A stretch of DNA of 64,000 bases from Citrobacter werkmanii NBRC 105721 (GCA_000759755.1 BBMW01000009.1:434001-498000), one strand, 5' to 3'; numbered from the stretch's first letter, positions 1-10,371 are shown. Notes: generated from the sequence alone by a model not told the origin. A program made the numbers and translations.

Positions 1-2126
1 TGCAGCAAATGGTGATGAATCTGGGGAATAACCAGGCGCAGAATAATCTGGCGGCGCTGGAAACCCAGCTCAATGCCGCCGTGAGAGTGCTTCACCGCCG
101 ACAAATTCGTATTGAGGATCCGGTGGTACGCGATCAGGTTGCCAATACCGTCGATACGATTGGCCGCTATGTTGATCTGCTGGCCCTGTATCGTCAGGAT
201 AATGACATCACCACCCGGTTACAGATCTTATCGCAGAACAATATCGAGCAATTCACCCGTTTCAGTAGCGAAGTCAGTCAGTTGGTGGAAATCATCGGCC
301 AACGCAACCAGACCGGACTGGCGCATCTCAAACAAGCCAGCCAGCGCGGGCAAAACCTGTTGTTGCTGTTGAGCGGCGTCTCATTGTGTCTGTTGATTCT
401 CATTCTTTGGCGTGTGGTTTATCGCTCAGTCACCCGTCCGCTGGCACAGCAGACGCAGGCGTTACAGCGCCTTCTGGAAGGCGATATTGATTCCCCCTTC
501 CCGGAAACCGCGGGGGTTCGCGAACTGGATACCATTGGTCGTTTGATGGATGCCTTTCGTACCAGCGTTCATACGCTCAATAGCCATCGTGAGCATCTGG
601 CTGCTCAGGTTAAAGCTCGCACCGCAGAGCTTCGTTCTCTGGTATATGAACACCGACAAGCGCGCGCTGAGGCCGAAAAAGCCAACCAGGCAAAATCGGC
701 GTTTCTTGCCGCCATGAGCCATGAAATACGCACTCCGCTGTATGGGATCCTTGGCACCGCGCAATTGCTCTCAGACAATCCCGCTCTGGCGCAACATCGG
801 GACAATTTACGCGCCATCACCGACTCGGGCGAGTCTCTACTGACCATCCTTAACGATATTCTGGACTATTCCGCCATCGAAGCAGGTGGTAAAAATGTAG
901 CGATCGGCGATGAACCTTTTGAACACAAACCCTTGTTGGAAAGTTCGCTTCAGCTAATGCATGGCCGCGTCGCGGGTAGCCCCGTCGAGTTGGTAGCGGA
1001 ATTTGCCGATGACGTACCCATTGCCCTACGCGGCGATCCGCGGCGTATCCGACAAATTATTACTAACTTATTAAACAACGCACTACGCTTTACCGATCAT
1101 GGACACATCATCCTGCGTAGCCGGCGTGAAAACAAAGACTGGTATATCGAGGTTGAAGATACCGGATGTGGGATTGACCCCTCCCGTCAGCGCGATATTT
1201 TTCAGCCGTTTGTACAAGTCAGCGGCAAACGTGGGGGAACCGGGCTGGGACTCACCATCAGCGCAAGTCTGGCTCAGGCGATGCAGGGAGAATTGAGCGT
1301 TACCAGTACACCCGGTGTCGGAAGCTGTTTTCGACTGCGTTTACCATTACGCGCGGCCGCAATGCCCATGGTTAAATCCATCCAACACAGGGTATCGTTA
1401 CAAGGTTTGCGTTTATTACTTATTGAGGATAATCCCCTCACGCAGCGCATCAGCACGGAAATGCTCACTCTCAATGGTGCGCAGGTCACCGCTGCCGACA
1501 GCGCTGCTAACGCACTAAAAATATTGCAGAAAGATGCTCGTTATGACGCTGCCCTGGTTGATTTCGATCTGCCGGATATCGACGGTATCACGCTGGCACA
1601 ACAGTTAATCCGCGCGTATCCAGGGCTTAACCTGATTGGCTTTAGCGCGCACGTTATCGACGAAACGCTTAGCCAAAGAACCAGCGCCTTGTTTCTCGGC
1701 ATTATTCAAAAACCGGTCCCCCGGGATGAACTCAGTCGGCTGATTACCCATTATCTGCATCTGCGCGATAACGAAGCCACTTCGCAAATCCCTGGGGGTA
1801 AAAGCGCACGGTTGGACACCCAGCAATTGACCGACGATATCCAGGCCATGGGAGTGCAAAAAGTACATGAATGGTTAGCACTCTTTAAGCAACATACCCT
1901 GCCTTTATTAGATGACATTGACGCTGCACGCGCAGAAGGCGAATACGAGCGGCTAAAGCGCCTGGCGCATCAGCTCAAAAGCAGTTGTGCCAGCATGGGA
2001 ATGCGCTCAGCCAGCAAGATGTGTGCAGCGCTAGAACAACAGCCGTTTGCGGACTTTTCACTCAGAGAGGAAGTGCAACGCAGTCTTAATGAAGTAGAAA
2101 TATGGCTGGAGAAGGAAGGTTCGTAG
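1..2126 (+). CDS. torS: TorS hybrid sensor histidine kinase (5' end outside window)
   Basis: This is the C-terminal ~707 residues of a hybrid kinase; the frame is open to the left edge, so the periplasmic sensor part is missing (TorS is about 900 residues). Visible in order, numbered from the ATG at position 9: a helical sensor remnant, a hydrophobic segment (~115-137), HAMP, the dimerisation/phosphoacceptor helix with MSHEIRTP (His238), an ATPase domain with GTGLGLTIS, a receiver domain with VDFDLPD carrying the phosphoacceptor Asp, and a C-terminal HPt domain with HQLKSS. TorS senses TMAO through TorT and drives TorR-dependent torCAD expression. The torTRCAD genes are not in this window. 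Family assignment is firm; the specific name rests on domain order and recalled sequence similarity. It ends just before the tRNA-Arg gene. Confidence 0.85.
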   Translation, partial: QQMVMNLGNNQAQNNLAALETQLNAAVRVLHRRQIRIEDPVVRDQVANTVDTIGRYVDLLALYRQDNDITTRLQILSQNNIEQFTRFSSEVSQLVEIIGQRNQTGLAHLKQASQRGQNLLLLLSGVSLCLLILILWRVVYRSVTRPLAQQTQALQRLLEGDIDSPFPETAGVRELDTIGRLMDAFRTSVHTLNSHREHLAAQVKARTAELRSLVYEHRQARAEAEKANQAKSAFLAAMSHEIRTPLYGILGTAQLLSDNPALAQHRDNLRAITDSGESLLTILNDILDYSAIEAGGKNVAIGDEPFEHKPLLESSLQLMHGRVAGSPVELVAEFADDVPIALRGDPRRIRQIITNLLNNALRFTDHGHIILRSRRENKDWYIEVEDTGCGIDPSRQRDIFQPFVQVSGKRGGTGLGLTISASLAQAMQGELSVTSTPGVGSCFRLRLPLRAAAMPMVKSIQHRVSLQGLRLLLIEDNPLTQRISTEMLTLNGAQVTAADSAANALKILQKDARYDAALVDFDLPDIDGITLAQQLIRAYPGLNLIGFSAHVIDETLSQRTSALFLGIIQKPVPRDELSRLITHYLHLRDNEATSQIPGGKSARLDTQQLTDDIQAMGVQKVHEWLALFKQHTLPLLDDIDAARAEGEYERLKRLAHQLKSSCASMGMRSASKMCAALEQQPFADFSLREEVQRSLNEVEIWLEKEGS

Positions 2127-2164
2127 CGATACGCAGAAGCTAAGAATTGGGGCTTACTTTGAAA

Positions 2165-2241
2165 TGGTACGCCCTGTAGGATTCGAACCTACGACCTACG
2201 GCTTAGAAGGCCGTTGCTCTATCCAACTGAGCTAAGGGCGC
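2165..2241 (-). tRNA. argU: tRNA-Arg, anticodon UCU (argU/fimU)
   Basis: The 77-nt gene on the minus strand begins GCGCCCTTAGCTCAGTTGG and ends in an encoded CCA. The acceptor stem GCGCCCT/AGGGCGT has a terminal G-U pair, the T arm contains GGTTCGAATCC, and the anticodon TCT lies at 2205-2207. It decodes the rare codons AGA/AGG. In Salmonella this tRNA is called fimU and is needed for normal translation of fimbrial regulators rich in rare Arg codons; in E. coli K-12 it is the DLP12 prophage attachment site. No integrase or duplicated tRNA end is seen here. Confidence 0.97.
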
Positions 2242-2496
2242 ATTGTGAAGTGATAACTTCATGCAGAGAAACGCGTGAATTATACGGTCAGCGCTTGCTG
2301 AGTCAATGCCTTTTGTTTCAGTTGCTGGCGAAGTGTACGAATGTTGATTTTTTCTGGTCGTTCAAGGGTATCCAGGAAATCACCTGGTAACAACTCAGCC
2401 CACATAGCGCCAGATTTAAGGATACATGTATTTAGAATATTTATGATTTTGCTTAACATTCCCCTACCCTCTTTCCAGCGGTTCAGGAATTCTTCA

Positions 2497-3090
2497 ATGT
2501 TAAGTATCGCCATCAAGGAAGAAAATAGTCACTTTGAACACGGGCTGAAAATCATTATTTCCCATCTGGCAAATCAGTGGCATCAGGAGATTAGTTTTTT
2601 GCCTGTCGAGGAGATCGATCGCGCCGACATCGCGTTTATCTCACTGGATGAAGATTGGCTCAGCGCTGAATGCTATCAGGTTCCGGTTCACACCAGGCAC
2701 CAACACCGGGTGGTGATCTGCAACAGAAACGATAAAGATAAGCTGATGTTCCGGCCCTGCCTGTACATGTTGCCGCTGATCTATCGGGAAGATGACGTTG
2801 ACGAGATCACCAAAAAATTAGTCCTCATCTTGCAAAAACGCGCGTTACGCAACAGCGTACCGGCGACTATCTGCCATTACTGCACCACCCGCAACTTTTC
2901 TATCGCAGAGCGCCAGTTCTTAATGTTTCTTGCCAGCGGATATACGTTAGCCGAAACCGCTCACCTGCTCTCAATCAGCGATATCCATGCCAAAGCAACC
3001 CGTCGCAGCATTATGAAAAAGCTGCACGTGAAAAACGATCAGCAATTCTTAAGATACATCCGGGCGCATCTGAACTTTCTACAAAATTAG
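2497..3090 (+). CDS. fimW: FimW, LuxR-type repressor of type 1 fimbriae
   Basis: A 197-residue protein starting at ATG 2497, preceded by AGGAA at 2485-2489 with a 7-nt gap; the open frame extends further upstream but this start matches the usual FimW length. The C-terminal ~65 residues form a LuxR/NarL-type helix-turn-helix (LASGYTLAETAHLLSISD region, ending near KNDQQFLRYIRAHL). In S. Typhimurium FimW represses fimbrial expression, acting on fimW itself and interacting with FimZ. It carries three rare AGA/AGG codons. It is the first of three plus-strand regulators facing the minus-strand structural operon and ends in its own terminator. Confidence 0.88.
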   Translation: MLSIAIKEENSHFEHGLKIIISHLANQWHQEISFLPVEEIDRADIAFISLDEDWLSAECYQVPVHTRHQHRVVICNRNDKDKLMFRPCLYMLPLIYREDDVDEITKKLVLILQKRALRNSVPATICHYCTTRNFSIAERQFLMFLASGYTLAETAHLLSISDIHAKATRRSIMKKLHVKNDQQFLRYIRAHLNFLQN

Positions 3091-3115
3091 GTGGAACCTC
3101 TCCGCCTAATTTTTT
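3083..3115 (+). terminator. Rho-independent terminator of fimW
   Basis: The inverted repeat AAAATTAGGTGG (3083-3094) and CCGCCTAATTTT (3102-3113), with one G-U pair, runs into a six-T tract at 3110-3115. It overlaps the fimW stop codon. Confidence 0.85.
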
Positions 3116-3476
3116 ATTGAGAAATATCTCACCATCAATTAAGTATCGGCTCCTACTGTACCTGGCAACTGACTGCCAGAATAATCCAGTCATACTATTC
3201 ATGAGGTAACCGAAAGGCACACCCGGTAATATTTTAACTAATCCCAGAGAGAGGTTGCACTGGATAAAACGATCTTTTGGGCATTGAGTAAGACATCAGA
3301 AAACTTCCGGCAGATTATTCTGATGGGATACTCAATTGCCAGTCTGGTGATTGTTGAAGACATTGAAACCCAACGGCACAAGGGAACTCACCGTCGCGCT
3401 GGAAAAATTTGGGTCAGGGATGTTTGTTGTCAGCAATTTATCCAGACCTGCCGCAACAGAAATGGAATGGAAACGG
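3116..3476. promoter_or_regulatory. fimW-fimY intergenic region
   Basis: This 361-bp gap has no convincing gene. A frame from the TTG at 3351 is continuous with fimY but has no good ribosome-binding site. The region presumably holds the fimY promoter; I could not pick out a convincing -35/-10 pair. Confidence 0.4.
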
Positions 3477-4199
3477 ATGCACAGCGCAAAACGCCGGGAA
3501 CGACATCGCCGTATACGAAACGCTAACTGTACCCATCAATATCCCCACTGTACCTCACAAGTATTCGACCAAATCGAGTATCTGGCGCAAAAAATCGAAT
3601 ACACCATACCGGGCGATACTATATCTCAGGCGATTATTACAGTGGACTATTATCTTGCCTATACACTGAGCCGCCATTTATTCTCAGGCACGCGCACCGC
3701 GATCTTCCGGTCCATTGAATCGGCGCTGGTCTGCCTGCAAAAGTCGGTCATTAGTCAGTTAGTGGTTGATATAGAAGGCTTAACAAGCTCTTACTTCGAT
3801 ATTCTTCAGTGCCTGCGCCAACTACTTAAACAGCGGAATGATATCCAAATCTTCATATTGCTTTCCAGTCATGATGAAGATCTTAAAACCTTTATATCAC
3901 TGTCTGGCCCCTTTTATATCTTATCACGCAGTCTACACCTCCCAGAGATGCGTCAGGCGTTATTATCCCCGGTGCTAAATTATATTCATTCGAGGCGCAT
4001 AAAGCAGGTCGATTGGGATATGGTGACCTTACTTTTACAAGGTAACTCCTTAAAAAAGATTGCGCAGTTACAGACACAACCCTACCACCGCATCATCTAT
4101 CGCCTGAACCAGTTGATTACCCGCCTGGGATTACCAAACCGGCAGCGCTTTTTGCATCTGATACATCGTCTCAACGTTACCTCTCATCATTTAATTTAA
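3477..4199 (+). CDS. fimY: FimY, activator of type 1 fimbriae
   Basis: A 240-residue protein if ATG 3477 is used, which equals the length I recall for Salmonella FimY. In-frame alternatives are ATG 3462 and TTG 3351; GGA at 3469-3471 favours 3477. The N-terminus is very basic (KRRERHRR), and the C-terminal third (from about LLQGNSLKKIAQLQTQPYH) resembles a LuxR-type helix-turn-helix. FimY works with FimZ to activate fimA, and FimY/FimZ also affect motility and SPI-1 in S. Typhimurium. By my reading it has only one rare Arg codon (AGG at 3993-3995) and no AGA, which bears on its supposed dependence on the adjacent tRNA. Confidence 0.85.
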   Translation: MHSAKRRERHRRIRNANCTHQYPHCTSQVFDQIEYLAQKIEYTIPGDTISQAIITVDYYLAYTLSRHLFSGTRTAIFRSIESALVCLQKSVISQLVVDIEGLTSSYFDILQCLRQLLKQRNDIQIFILLSSHDEDLKTFISLSGPFYILSRSLHLPEMRQALLSPVLNYIHSRRIKQVDWDMVTLLLQGNSLKKIAQLQTQPYHRIIYRLNQLITRLGLPNRQRFLHLIHRLNVTSHHLI

Positions 4200-4785
4200 C
4201 ACCATAACTCCATGTACAGTAAGATTTTTTAAGAAATTACTTATTTTTACATGGGAAAATTGATCCAATTTTCACAAATATTTAATATTTACAACTATTC
4301 CTGGTATTATAGATACCACCTCTTCCACACTTAACCTTACTGTTTCTGCGTACATCGCTCGAAAATAGTGTTCCCGCTGACTTAACAAAACCTAAACAAT
4401 TAGCTTATTGTATCGTTTTTACTATTTAAAATAAATTTTCAATCTGCCATAATTCGAACCACAGATAAATAATGCCAATAGTCATTAACACATCTGGATC
4501 TTTCAGAACATCCTAACTGCCATTAACAATCGGGATGTTGTAAGTCTTTTCCGAAAGAGCGGAGCAGGTATAATCCTCACTGTTTCCTGATTAATTGTTA
4601 GTTTTTCCAGTGTGAAATGGATGTTCCACAAATTCATTGTTCTGTAGAAGAACAACCGAATAAACAAGGACGAAATAGTATTTATTCGGTTCTCCTCAGA
4701 ACAACTCTTGGCTATTTGACAATATTATAACGCCTGATGTTTTATCAAATTCGCAAGATACGCAAACAGTTTGAGGCATACAACA
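4200..4785. promoter_or_regulatory. AT-rich fimY-fimZ intergenic region
   Basis: This 586-bp non-coding gap is much richer in A+T than its surroundings. It should hold the fimZ promoter. Its clearest structure is a pair of adjoining perfect inverted repeats at 4637-4655 and 4654-4691, annotated separately. No open frame with a good start was found. Confidence 0.5.
4637..4691. repeat. Two adjoining inverted repeats upstream of fimZ
   Basis: The first repeat is TTGTTCT (4637-4643), a 5-nt loop, then AGAACAA (4649-4655). The second is AACCGAATAAA (4654-4664), a 16-nt gap, then TTTATTCGGTT (4681-4691), an 11-bp perfect match. They lie about 95-150 bp upstream of the fimZ start and could be regulator sites or leader RNA hairpins. 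Confidence 0.7.
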
Positions 4786-5418
4786 ATGAAACCAGCATCC
4801 GTTATCATTATGGACGAACACCCTATTGTCAGAATGTCGATAGAAGTACTCCTCGAAAAAAACAGTAATATTCAGGTTGTGCTGAAAACCGATGACAGCC
4901 GCGCGGCAATAGAACATCTACGCACGTACCCTGTCGATCTTGTCATCCTGGATATTGAACTGCCTGGCTCTGATGGCTTTACATTACTCAAGAGAATAAA
5001 ATCATTGCAGGAGAATACTCGGGTGCTATTTCTGTCTTCAAAATCTGAGTCTTTTTATGCCGGGCGCGCTATTCGCGCCGGGGCAAATGGTTTTGTCAGT
5101 AAACGAAAGGATCTAAATGATATCTACAATGCGGTAAAAATGATTTTATCAGGATATTCTTTTTTCCCTTCTGATACACTGAACTTTATTAACAATGTAA
5201 ATGTGCAAAAAGGTGTATTAAATGATATGCCGCTCTCTAACCGCGAGGTGACGGTTTTGCGTTATCTGGCAAACGGGCTATCCAACAAGGAAATTGCTGA
5301 ACAGTTGCTACTCAGTAATAAAACGATTAGCGCTCATAAGGCTAATATCTACTCCAAGCTCGGTTTACATACCATCGTTGAACTGATCGACTACGCTAAA
5401 ATGCATGAATTAATGTAA
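4786..5418 (+). CDS. fimZ: FimZ, NarL-family response regulator of fimbriae
   Basis: A 210-residue response regulator starting at ATG 4786 (GAGG at 4773-4776); a TTG five codons upstream is a less likely start. The N-terminal receiver domain carries the acidic pocket (MDEHP) and phosphoacceptor Asp in VILDIELPG, followed by a LuxR/NarL helix-turn-helix (SNREVTVLRYLANGLSNKEI). FimZ is the DNA-binding activator of the fimA promoter and no cognate kinase gene is nearby. It contains two AGA codons (in IVRMS and LLKRIKS), so the adjacent tRNA-Arg could influence its translation. It converges with fimF and ends in a strong terminator. Confidence 0.93.
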   Translation: MKPASVIIMDEHPIVRMSIEVLLEKNSNIQVVLKTDDSRAAIEHLRTYPVDLVILDIELPGSDGFTLLKRIKSLQENTRVLFLSSKSESFYAGRAIRAGANGFVSKRKDLNDIYNAVKMILSGYSFFPSDTLNFINNVNVQKGVLNDMPLSNREVTVLRYLANGLSNKEIAEQLLLSNKTISAHKANIYSKLGLHTIVELIDYAKMHELM

Positions 5419-5419
5419 C

Positions 5420-5454
5420 AACACTCCCGGCGAGATGTCGTTCGGGAGTGTTTT
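5420..5454 (+). terminator. fimZ terminator (possibly shared with fimF)
   Basis: A perfect 10-bp stem, AACACTCCCG (5420-5429) with CGGGAGTGTT (5443-5452), ends in a T run at 5451-5454. It lies between the convergent fimZ and fimF genes and may serve both. Confidence 0.85.
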
Positions 5455-5467
5455 GTCAGCGCAATGA

Positions 5468-6004
5468 TTAGTTATAGTTAATCATAAACGTGGCATCAGC
5501 TCTGGCGACACCGGGCTGCACCCCATCAGCCAGCGCGATATAGTTGGCAAAAAAAGTCAGCGTGGCATTGCCATTCTCATCAATACCGACGGTCTGGCTG
5601 GCCTGCTCAAGCGGCAATCGCGTCCGGTCGCTATCGCGCAGCTCAATAGCCACCTTTTGCGCCATAAGCGCGTTATCGAGCGCCAGTAGCGTAGTGCCTG
5701 GGGCCGGGGTCCCGGAAAACGTTATCGACGCGGATCCCGGCGGGCAGCCTTCAAGCTTCAGCGTAAACGAGACCGGTTGAGTGGTGTCGCCGCTGGTCTG
5801 TAACTGCTTTGTCGGCCAGGTGCCTAAATCAACCGACTTATTGCTGTCGCTGGCAATCACCGCGCAGGTAAAATCCACCACGTTACCGCGCAGTTCAATA
5901 TTGATTTCCCCCAGCGACGAGGCGGCCTGGCATAACGCGCTGAATGCCAGCATCGGCATAATCGCCAGAAATACCCATGCGGAGGGCGTTTGCTTATTAG
6001 TCAT
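5468..6004 (-). CDS. fimF: FimF, minor fimbrial adaptor subunit
   Basis: A 178-residue type 1 pilin-fold protein with a signal peptide (hydrophobic segment ending near ALCQA). It has the paired pilin cysteines and a C-terminal beta-zipper ending in a tyrosine-containing motif (FMINYN). In Salmonella FimF is the tip adaptor linking FimH to the FimA rod. The ATG at 6004 overlaps the fimH stop by 8 bp, indicating translational coupling; an in-frame GTG lies seven codons upstream inside fimH. It is the last gene of the fimAICDHF operon. Confidence 0.9.
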   Translation of the reverse strand: MTNKQTPSAWVFLAIMPMLAFSALCQAASSLGEINIELRGNVVDFTCAVIASDSNKSVDLGTWPTKQLQTSGDTTQPVSFTLKLEGCPPGSASITFSGTPAPGTTLLALDNALMAQKVAIELRDSDRTRLPLEQASQTVGIDENGNATLTFFANYIALADGVQPGVARADATFMINYN

Positions 6005-7004
6005 AGTCCACTCGCAGATAGCCACGGGCAGTAAAAGGCCCTTCCGTAGGTTTATTGCCCGTCACGCTGACCGGCCATGTCCGGATCCCAACACTCGCCG
6101 CGGCGTTGTCATCCAGTTGAAATGGAATAGTACTGGACAGATTGTTGGGCGTGAGTGGATTACCGCGGCTGTCAGCGACAATGAAACCTAAATCCGGGTT
6201 GTTTGAAACCATCATTTGCCCGGAGGCTTTCTCCGCTTCTACCCGCATGGTTAAGTAGGCCTGAGCGGCAACGTTGGTGCATTTTATGGCCACCGTTTTA
6301 GTCTGCGGATTAATACCTTCGGGCTTGTTGCCCGCGCCCGCCTTGCTAAACAGCGATGCGCCAATATCGCCAAAATCAAACTCGACAATCTGCCCGGCGT
6401 TCACTTCGCAGTTTTGTGGAACCTCCACCTTACCGCTGTAACTAATGGTGTAAACCGGCGTACTCAGCGCATCTCCGGTACTGGTGGTGACATAGACTCT
6501 GAACATTGTCTGCCGGGGAATGGGCACCATGTTAATAAATGAGCGGATCACTTTGAGTTTAAACACCAGCTTTGAATCCATTACGCCAAAAGGTTGCTGC
6601 TTAGGCACGTTAGGGTGAGTCCCCATGCGGATATAGTTACGCGGGGGATAAAACAACCCGGCGTAACTGTCGGTGATGCTCATAGCCCCCAGCAGGTAGT
6701 CATTAAGTTTCAGGTACTGAAAACCGCCCTCGGTGCTTTGAACCGGAAGTTCAGTGACATAGCTTCGATAGGTGTAATCCACCGTCGTCCCTGCCGGACA
6801 GGTGGCATTGACGCCAATCCAGCCTGATTTTTCCGGCAACGTCACCACCTGTCCCGGTTGGTTGTTGCTGCTGTTAAAGACATTCGACAGATCGTAAAAA
6901 ACATCCGTTGGTGTGCCATTCGAATTTTGGCAGACCGTTGCCCAGGACGGTTGTGCCATAAGCAGTAACGCGCTTGCCAGTAACAAACCTGTTTGTCGTT
7001 TCAT
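5997..7004 (-). CDS. fimH: FimH, tip adhesin of type 1 fimbriae
   Basis: A 335-residue two-domain adhesin. The signal peptide ends around residue 22 (QPSWA/TVCQ), followed by a lectin domain to about residue 190 and a C-terminal pilin domain starting near VEVPQNCEVNAG. The C-terminus GYLRVDYD is typical of chaperone-usher subunits. In Salmonella FimH binds mannose-containing glycoproteins at the fimbrial tip. Much of the sequence agrees with recalled S. Typhimurium FimH but with many substitutions, including several in the lectin domain, so receptor preference cannot be assumed. fimD ends 4 bp upstream. Confidence 0.95.
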   Translation of the reverse strand: MKRQTGLLLASALLLMAQPSWATVCQNSNGTPTDVFYDLSNVFNSSNNQPGQVVTLPEKSGWIGVNATCPAGTTVDYTYRSYVTELPVQSTEGGFQYLKLNDYLLGAMSITDSYAGLFYPPRNYIRMGTHPNVPKQQPFGVMDSKLVFKLKVIRSFINMVPIPRQTMFRVYVTTSTGDALSTPVYTISYSGKVEVPQNCEVNAGQIVEFDFGDIGASLFSKAGAGNKPEGINPQTKTVAIKCTNVAAQAYLTMRVEAEKASGQMMVSNNPDLGFIVADSRGNPLTPNNLSSTIPFQLDDNAAASVGIRTWPVSVTGNKPTEGPFTARGYLRVDYD

Positions 7005-7008
7005 CGTA

Positions 7009-9630
7009 TTATTCCTGTCGTGCCGCTGGCGATTCGCACGTCACATTCGTGAGCGTCACCGCCTGTTTCAGGCTCTCTTCAGGCAAGGCATAATGCGCCA
7101 CGCAACGAGCGTTTGCGCCTTCCCCCCATTGGATCAGCAACTCGCCTTTAAGCGGTAGGCCGCTCAGGTAAATTTGCCCGTCTTCACCCACCATACTGGT
7201 CACGCCGCTGGTGTTTTCACGCACAACGGAGCCAAATGGCACAGCTTTACCGGCATATTTCGCCGTCATCAACGCCCGCACCCCGATACGTGTATCAAAC
7301 GCCGCTCGCACCAATGCCCCTTGCGTTGGCACGACGCTGCTGACGTTGTTTTCCACATCGGTATTGTTATTCATTGAATTGGTGTCTAACGCGACGCGGT
7401 TATAGCGATAGACGGTGGCATACGGCATCACCGCGTATCCACGCCAGTCGGTCTGCACGCCGGTCTGGTTTTCTATCCGCACGCCCTGAGCGCCTGGCGC
7501 TTTGATCAACACATTGGTATCGCCGAGCGGCTGACTAAGCGTAATGCCATCCGCATGTCCTACCACGCCGCCGGAAAGCTGCCAGTTGTAGTCATGCTGG
7601 TCGCGGTCGTAGTTGTATCCCACGCCAAGCGTGCCATAGGCCGCCTGCCAGTTAGCGCTGGCGTTTCCGCTGTAACCATTAGTACTGCTGTGACCCTGAT
7701 TCACGCTATAGCTCAGGTTACGGCCATCCAGCAACGTACCGCCGATCCCGCTCTGCCAGCTATTTTGTCCGTTGCTATTGCGGTTGGCATTAAAGGTGGC
7801 GTAGGTGCGATCGAAGGCATTATCACGCGAGTACCGCCGCCCGCTCAGCAAGCTGAACGGGATTGACATATTGAATGCCAAGATGCGGTCAGTATCGGAG
7901 ATGCCGACCGATTCATTCCACGACCAGGATAGTGAATAGCTAATCCCCTGCCAACCGCTGGCATAGCCCAGTTGATACCAGGTATTGGTGTCAGAAGTAT
8001 TCCAGTACGTTTGCTGGCTACCCGAAATATACAGCGATCCGTAATCCCCCAGATTCTGCGAAATGTTGATCTGGAAACGGCCTTTCTTGCTGTAGCTCAG
8101 ATTGTGGTAACTCTTCACATCTGGCACGTCGTGGCGATTGCCTTCACTGTCGTATTCGTACTCATAGCCTTCCATACTGCGATACGCGACATCGTCGAGG
8201 GTATAGAAGCCACGGGTAGAGTAGCGATAGCCCAGAAGCTGAAAGTTAGTGCCAAAATTGTTCAATGACTTCGCATACAGGAAACGCAAAGACTGCCCCT
8301 GGTGCGTACTGTCATCCGCCAGTTGGCTGCGCGCATGGGTTAAATCGACGGAAACGGCCCCCCAATCCCCCAGATTTCGCCCGGTACCTAAAACCAGCGC
8401 GGTGTAACGTGAGGCTAACTGTGTACCACCATAAGCGGTATAACCCGCTGGTAACCCGGCGATTAATGTTCCCTGGAAAAAGAACGGTGAGGATTGCTGG
8501 CTATTGCCGCTGCGAAAATCCCCGGCAACCACGTCATACTTGAAACGCCCTTCTCGCTGTAACAACGGAACCGTGGAGTACGGCACCGTATAGCGCTGCT
8601 GGCTACCGTCTTTCTCATCCACCGTCACCTCAAGGTCACCGCTGGAGGAGGTCGGGTTAAGATCGGTTATTGCAAAAGCGCCAGGTGAAACATAGCTTTG
8701 ATAAATCACGTAGCCATTCTGACGAATAGTCAGTTTCGCTGCGGTACGCGCAATGCCCCGCACGGTAGGCGCATAGCCTTGCAAGCTGTCGGGATACATG
8801 CTGTCTGAGGAATAAAGTCGCGCGCCACGAAAACCGACGCTGTCAAAAACGTCATTTCCGGTATTGCTGTCGCCCATCACCAGTTCACCCTTCAGCGGGA
8901 TAACCGCGCGCTGAAGCCATGTACCGATGTTTTTCCAGCTTTGTGAATGGTATCCGTCGCCTTTGGAATAGCTCCACGCGCCGTTGTTCCTCAGTCTCCA
9001 GGGACCATAGTTCAGGCCACTCAACATGCTCAGGAAATAGCTGTCAGTATCGCTCCCACGGCTACCGGTAAAGTTATAGTTAACCAGCGCGGCCGGGATC
9101 CCTTCATCCCACTCGTCCGGTGGAATGTAGCCGCGCGCGCTGTTTAACATCGACGCCTGCGGCAGACTGATGTTTAAGCGCAAAGTAGAAAAATCAAAAG
9201 CAATTTCACTGCCAGGAATCGCCTCAGGCAAATTGATACAGGTCGCGTTCGGATCCTTACTGAGTGCCGGAAACGCGGCAATATTAACGCCCAGGCGCTT
9301 CACCCAGTCGAGTCCAAAGCACGGCATCAGTCCGCCAGACTTCTCCCCGGCTTTTCCCGCACTGCTGACAAAACGAATGTCCTGGGTAGCAACGAATTCA
9401 TCATTGCGCCAGATATCCACACGATAAACGCCTTCAGGCTGATGATTACCTTTTTCAAAACGTGATAAATCCGCCACGGTTGCGGTATCCGCAGATAAAA
9501 ATGCCGGATTAAAATAGCTTTCCCCATGGCTTAAAGAGGGAAAGAGCGCCGCCAGCGTGGACAACGCCACCCCCGCCAGCGGTGGCGTAACCCCCGGTAA
9601 CAGGTCAGGAAAATACGTTGTCTTATTCAT
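7009..9630 (-). CDS. fimD: FimD, outer-membrane fimbrial usher
   Basis: An 873-residue PapC/FimD-family usher. It has a long signal peptide (to about residue 36, before ESYFNPAFL) and an N-terminal chaperone-subunit docking domain. A 24-strand beta-barrel with plug follows, including the typical segments PTVRGIART and [13 protein letters not shown]. The C-terminal domains contain a paired cysteine (ARCVAHY and NVTCES). The usher secretes and assembles FimC-bound subunits. Length is normal and no frame break is present. It lies 7 bp after fimC and 4 bp before fimH. Confidence 0.96.
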   Translation of the reverse strand: MNKTTYFPDLLPGVTPPLAGVALSTLAALFPSLSHGESYFNPAFLSADTATVADLSRFEKGNHQPEGVYRVDIWRNDEFVATQDIRFVSSAGKAGEKSGGLMPCFGLDWVKRLGVNIAAFPALSKDPNATCINLPEAIPGSEIAFDFSTLRLNISLPQASMLNSARGYIPPDEWDEGIPAALVNYNFTGSRGSDTDSYFLSMLSGLNYGPWRLRNNGAWSYSKGDGYHSQSWKNIGTWLQRAVIPLKGELVMGDSNTGNDVFDSVGFRGARLYSSDSMYPDSLQGYAPTVRGIARTAAKLTIRQNGYVIYQSYVSPGAFAITDLNPTSSSGDLEVTVDEKDGSQQRYTVPYSTVPLLQREGRFKYDVVAGDFRSGNSQQSSPFFFQGTLIAGLPAGYTAYGGTQLASRYTALVLGTGRNLGDWGAVSVDLTHARSQLADDSTHQGQSLRFLYAKSLNNFGTNFQLLGYRYSTRGFYTLDDVAYRSMEGYEYEYDSEGNRHDVPDVKSYHNLSYSKKGRFQINISQNLGDYGSLYISGSQQTYWNTSDTNTWYQLGYASGWQGISYSLSWSWNESVGISDTDRILAFNMSIPFSLLSGRRYSRDNAFDRTYATFNANRNSNGQNSWQSGIGGTLLDGRNLSYSVNQGHSSTNGYSGNASANWQAAYGTLGVGYNYDRDQHDYNWQLSGGVVGHADGITLSQPLGDTNVLIKAPGAQGVRIENQTGVQTDWRGYAVMPYATVYRYNRVALDTNSMNNNTDVENNVSSVVPTQGALVRAAFDTRIGVRALMTAKYAGKAVPFGSVVRENTSGVTSMVGEDGQIYLSGLPLKGELLIQWGEGANARCVAHYALPEESLKQAVTLTNVTCESPAARQE

Positions 9631-9637
9631 CGTTATC

Positions 9638-10330
9638 TCAACGCACGCTTACCGTTTTGGCGGTGGTCACCGCGCCATAATCATTGACCGTCTGGAAGGT
9701 AACGTTGCCCTGTACGCCCGTTGGCAGCAGTACCTGCGTATCGCTTTTCGGTGCAACCATGACGTTATCGATCTTCGTTTTCCCCACATTAAGGTTGACC
9801 AACGTGACGTAATACGCAGACGGATTGTTGATTTTCAGGTGGTTGCCGGAACGGGAAAACTGCAGAATGCCGGGAGCATCTTCCGGGATGTGCGGCAGAT
9901 TATTTGGGCGGACAAAAAGTTTAATGCGCGACAAAATCGCCAGTTGCAAAACGTTTTTACCCTCAAGGCTGTTCTTATTGACTGACGGAATGGCTTTCAC
10001 GTTCATCCAGAACAGCGACTCACGATCTTTGGGCAGTGGCGCACCTGCGTAGATGATACGCAATGTGTTTTCGCTTTTAGCCTCACTGACAAACAACGGA
10101 GGCGTCACGACAAACGATTTTTCTTTAACCCCTGCGCTATTCTCGATCCATGAATTTACCAGGTAACGTTCTTTGGTATCGCTATTGCTAATAGACAGCG
10201 AAGTTTGTTTGGCATCAGCTGGATAAATAACACGGGTAGCGCCTAATGCAATGCCTCCGGCTGCCTGCACACTGGCAGCAGAAAATAAGGCCAGTAAAAG
10301 GATAAAACCTGATTTTAGATTATTAAACAT
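9638..10330 (-). CDS. fimC: FimC, periplasmic fimbrial chaperone
   Basis: A 230-residue PapD-family chaperone starting at ATG 10330; the open frame runs 22 codons further but this start gives the usual length and a clean signal peptide (MFNNLKSG... VQAA). The mature N-terminus [12 protein letters not shown] carries the invariant Arg, and LFVRP carries the invariant region of the G1/F1 cleft that anchors pilin C-termini. It donates strand G1 to complete pilin folds and delivers subunits to FimD. Confidence 0.95.
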   Translation of the reverse strand: MFNNLKSGFILLLALFSAASVQAAGGIALGATRVIYPADAKQTSLSISNSDTKERYLVNSWIENSAGVKEKSFVVTPPLFVSEAKSENTLRIIYAGAPLPKDRESLFWMNVKAIPSVNKNSLEGKNVLQLAILSRIKLFVRPNNLPHIPEDAPGILQFSRSGNHLKINNPSAYYVTLVNLNVGKTKIDNVMVAPKSDTQVLLPTGVQGNVTFQTVNDYGAVTTAKTVSVR

Positions 10331-10371
10331 AGCTACAAATACCTTTGATGCGATTATCGTTGGGAAATAAA

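Noticed and set aside
2100-2300. Prophage attachment scar at argU
   Set aside because: No integrase and no second copy of the tRNA 3' end within the window.
3284-3526. 80-codon open frame between fimW and fimY
   Set aside because: It overlaps the fimY start in another frame and has no signature or good ribosome-binding site.
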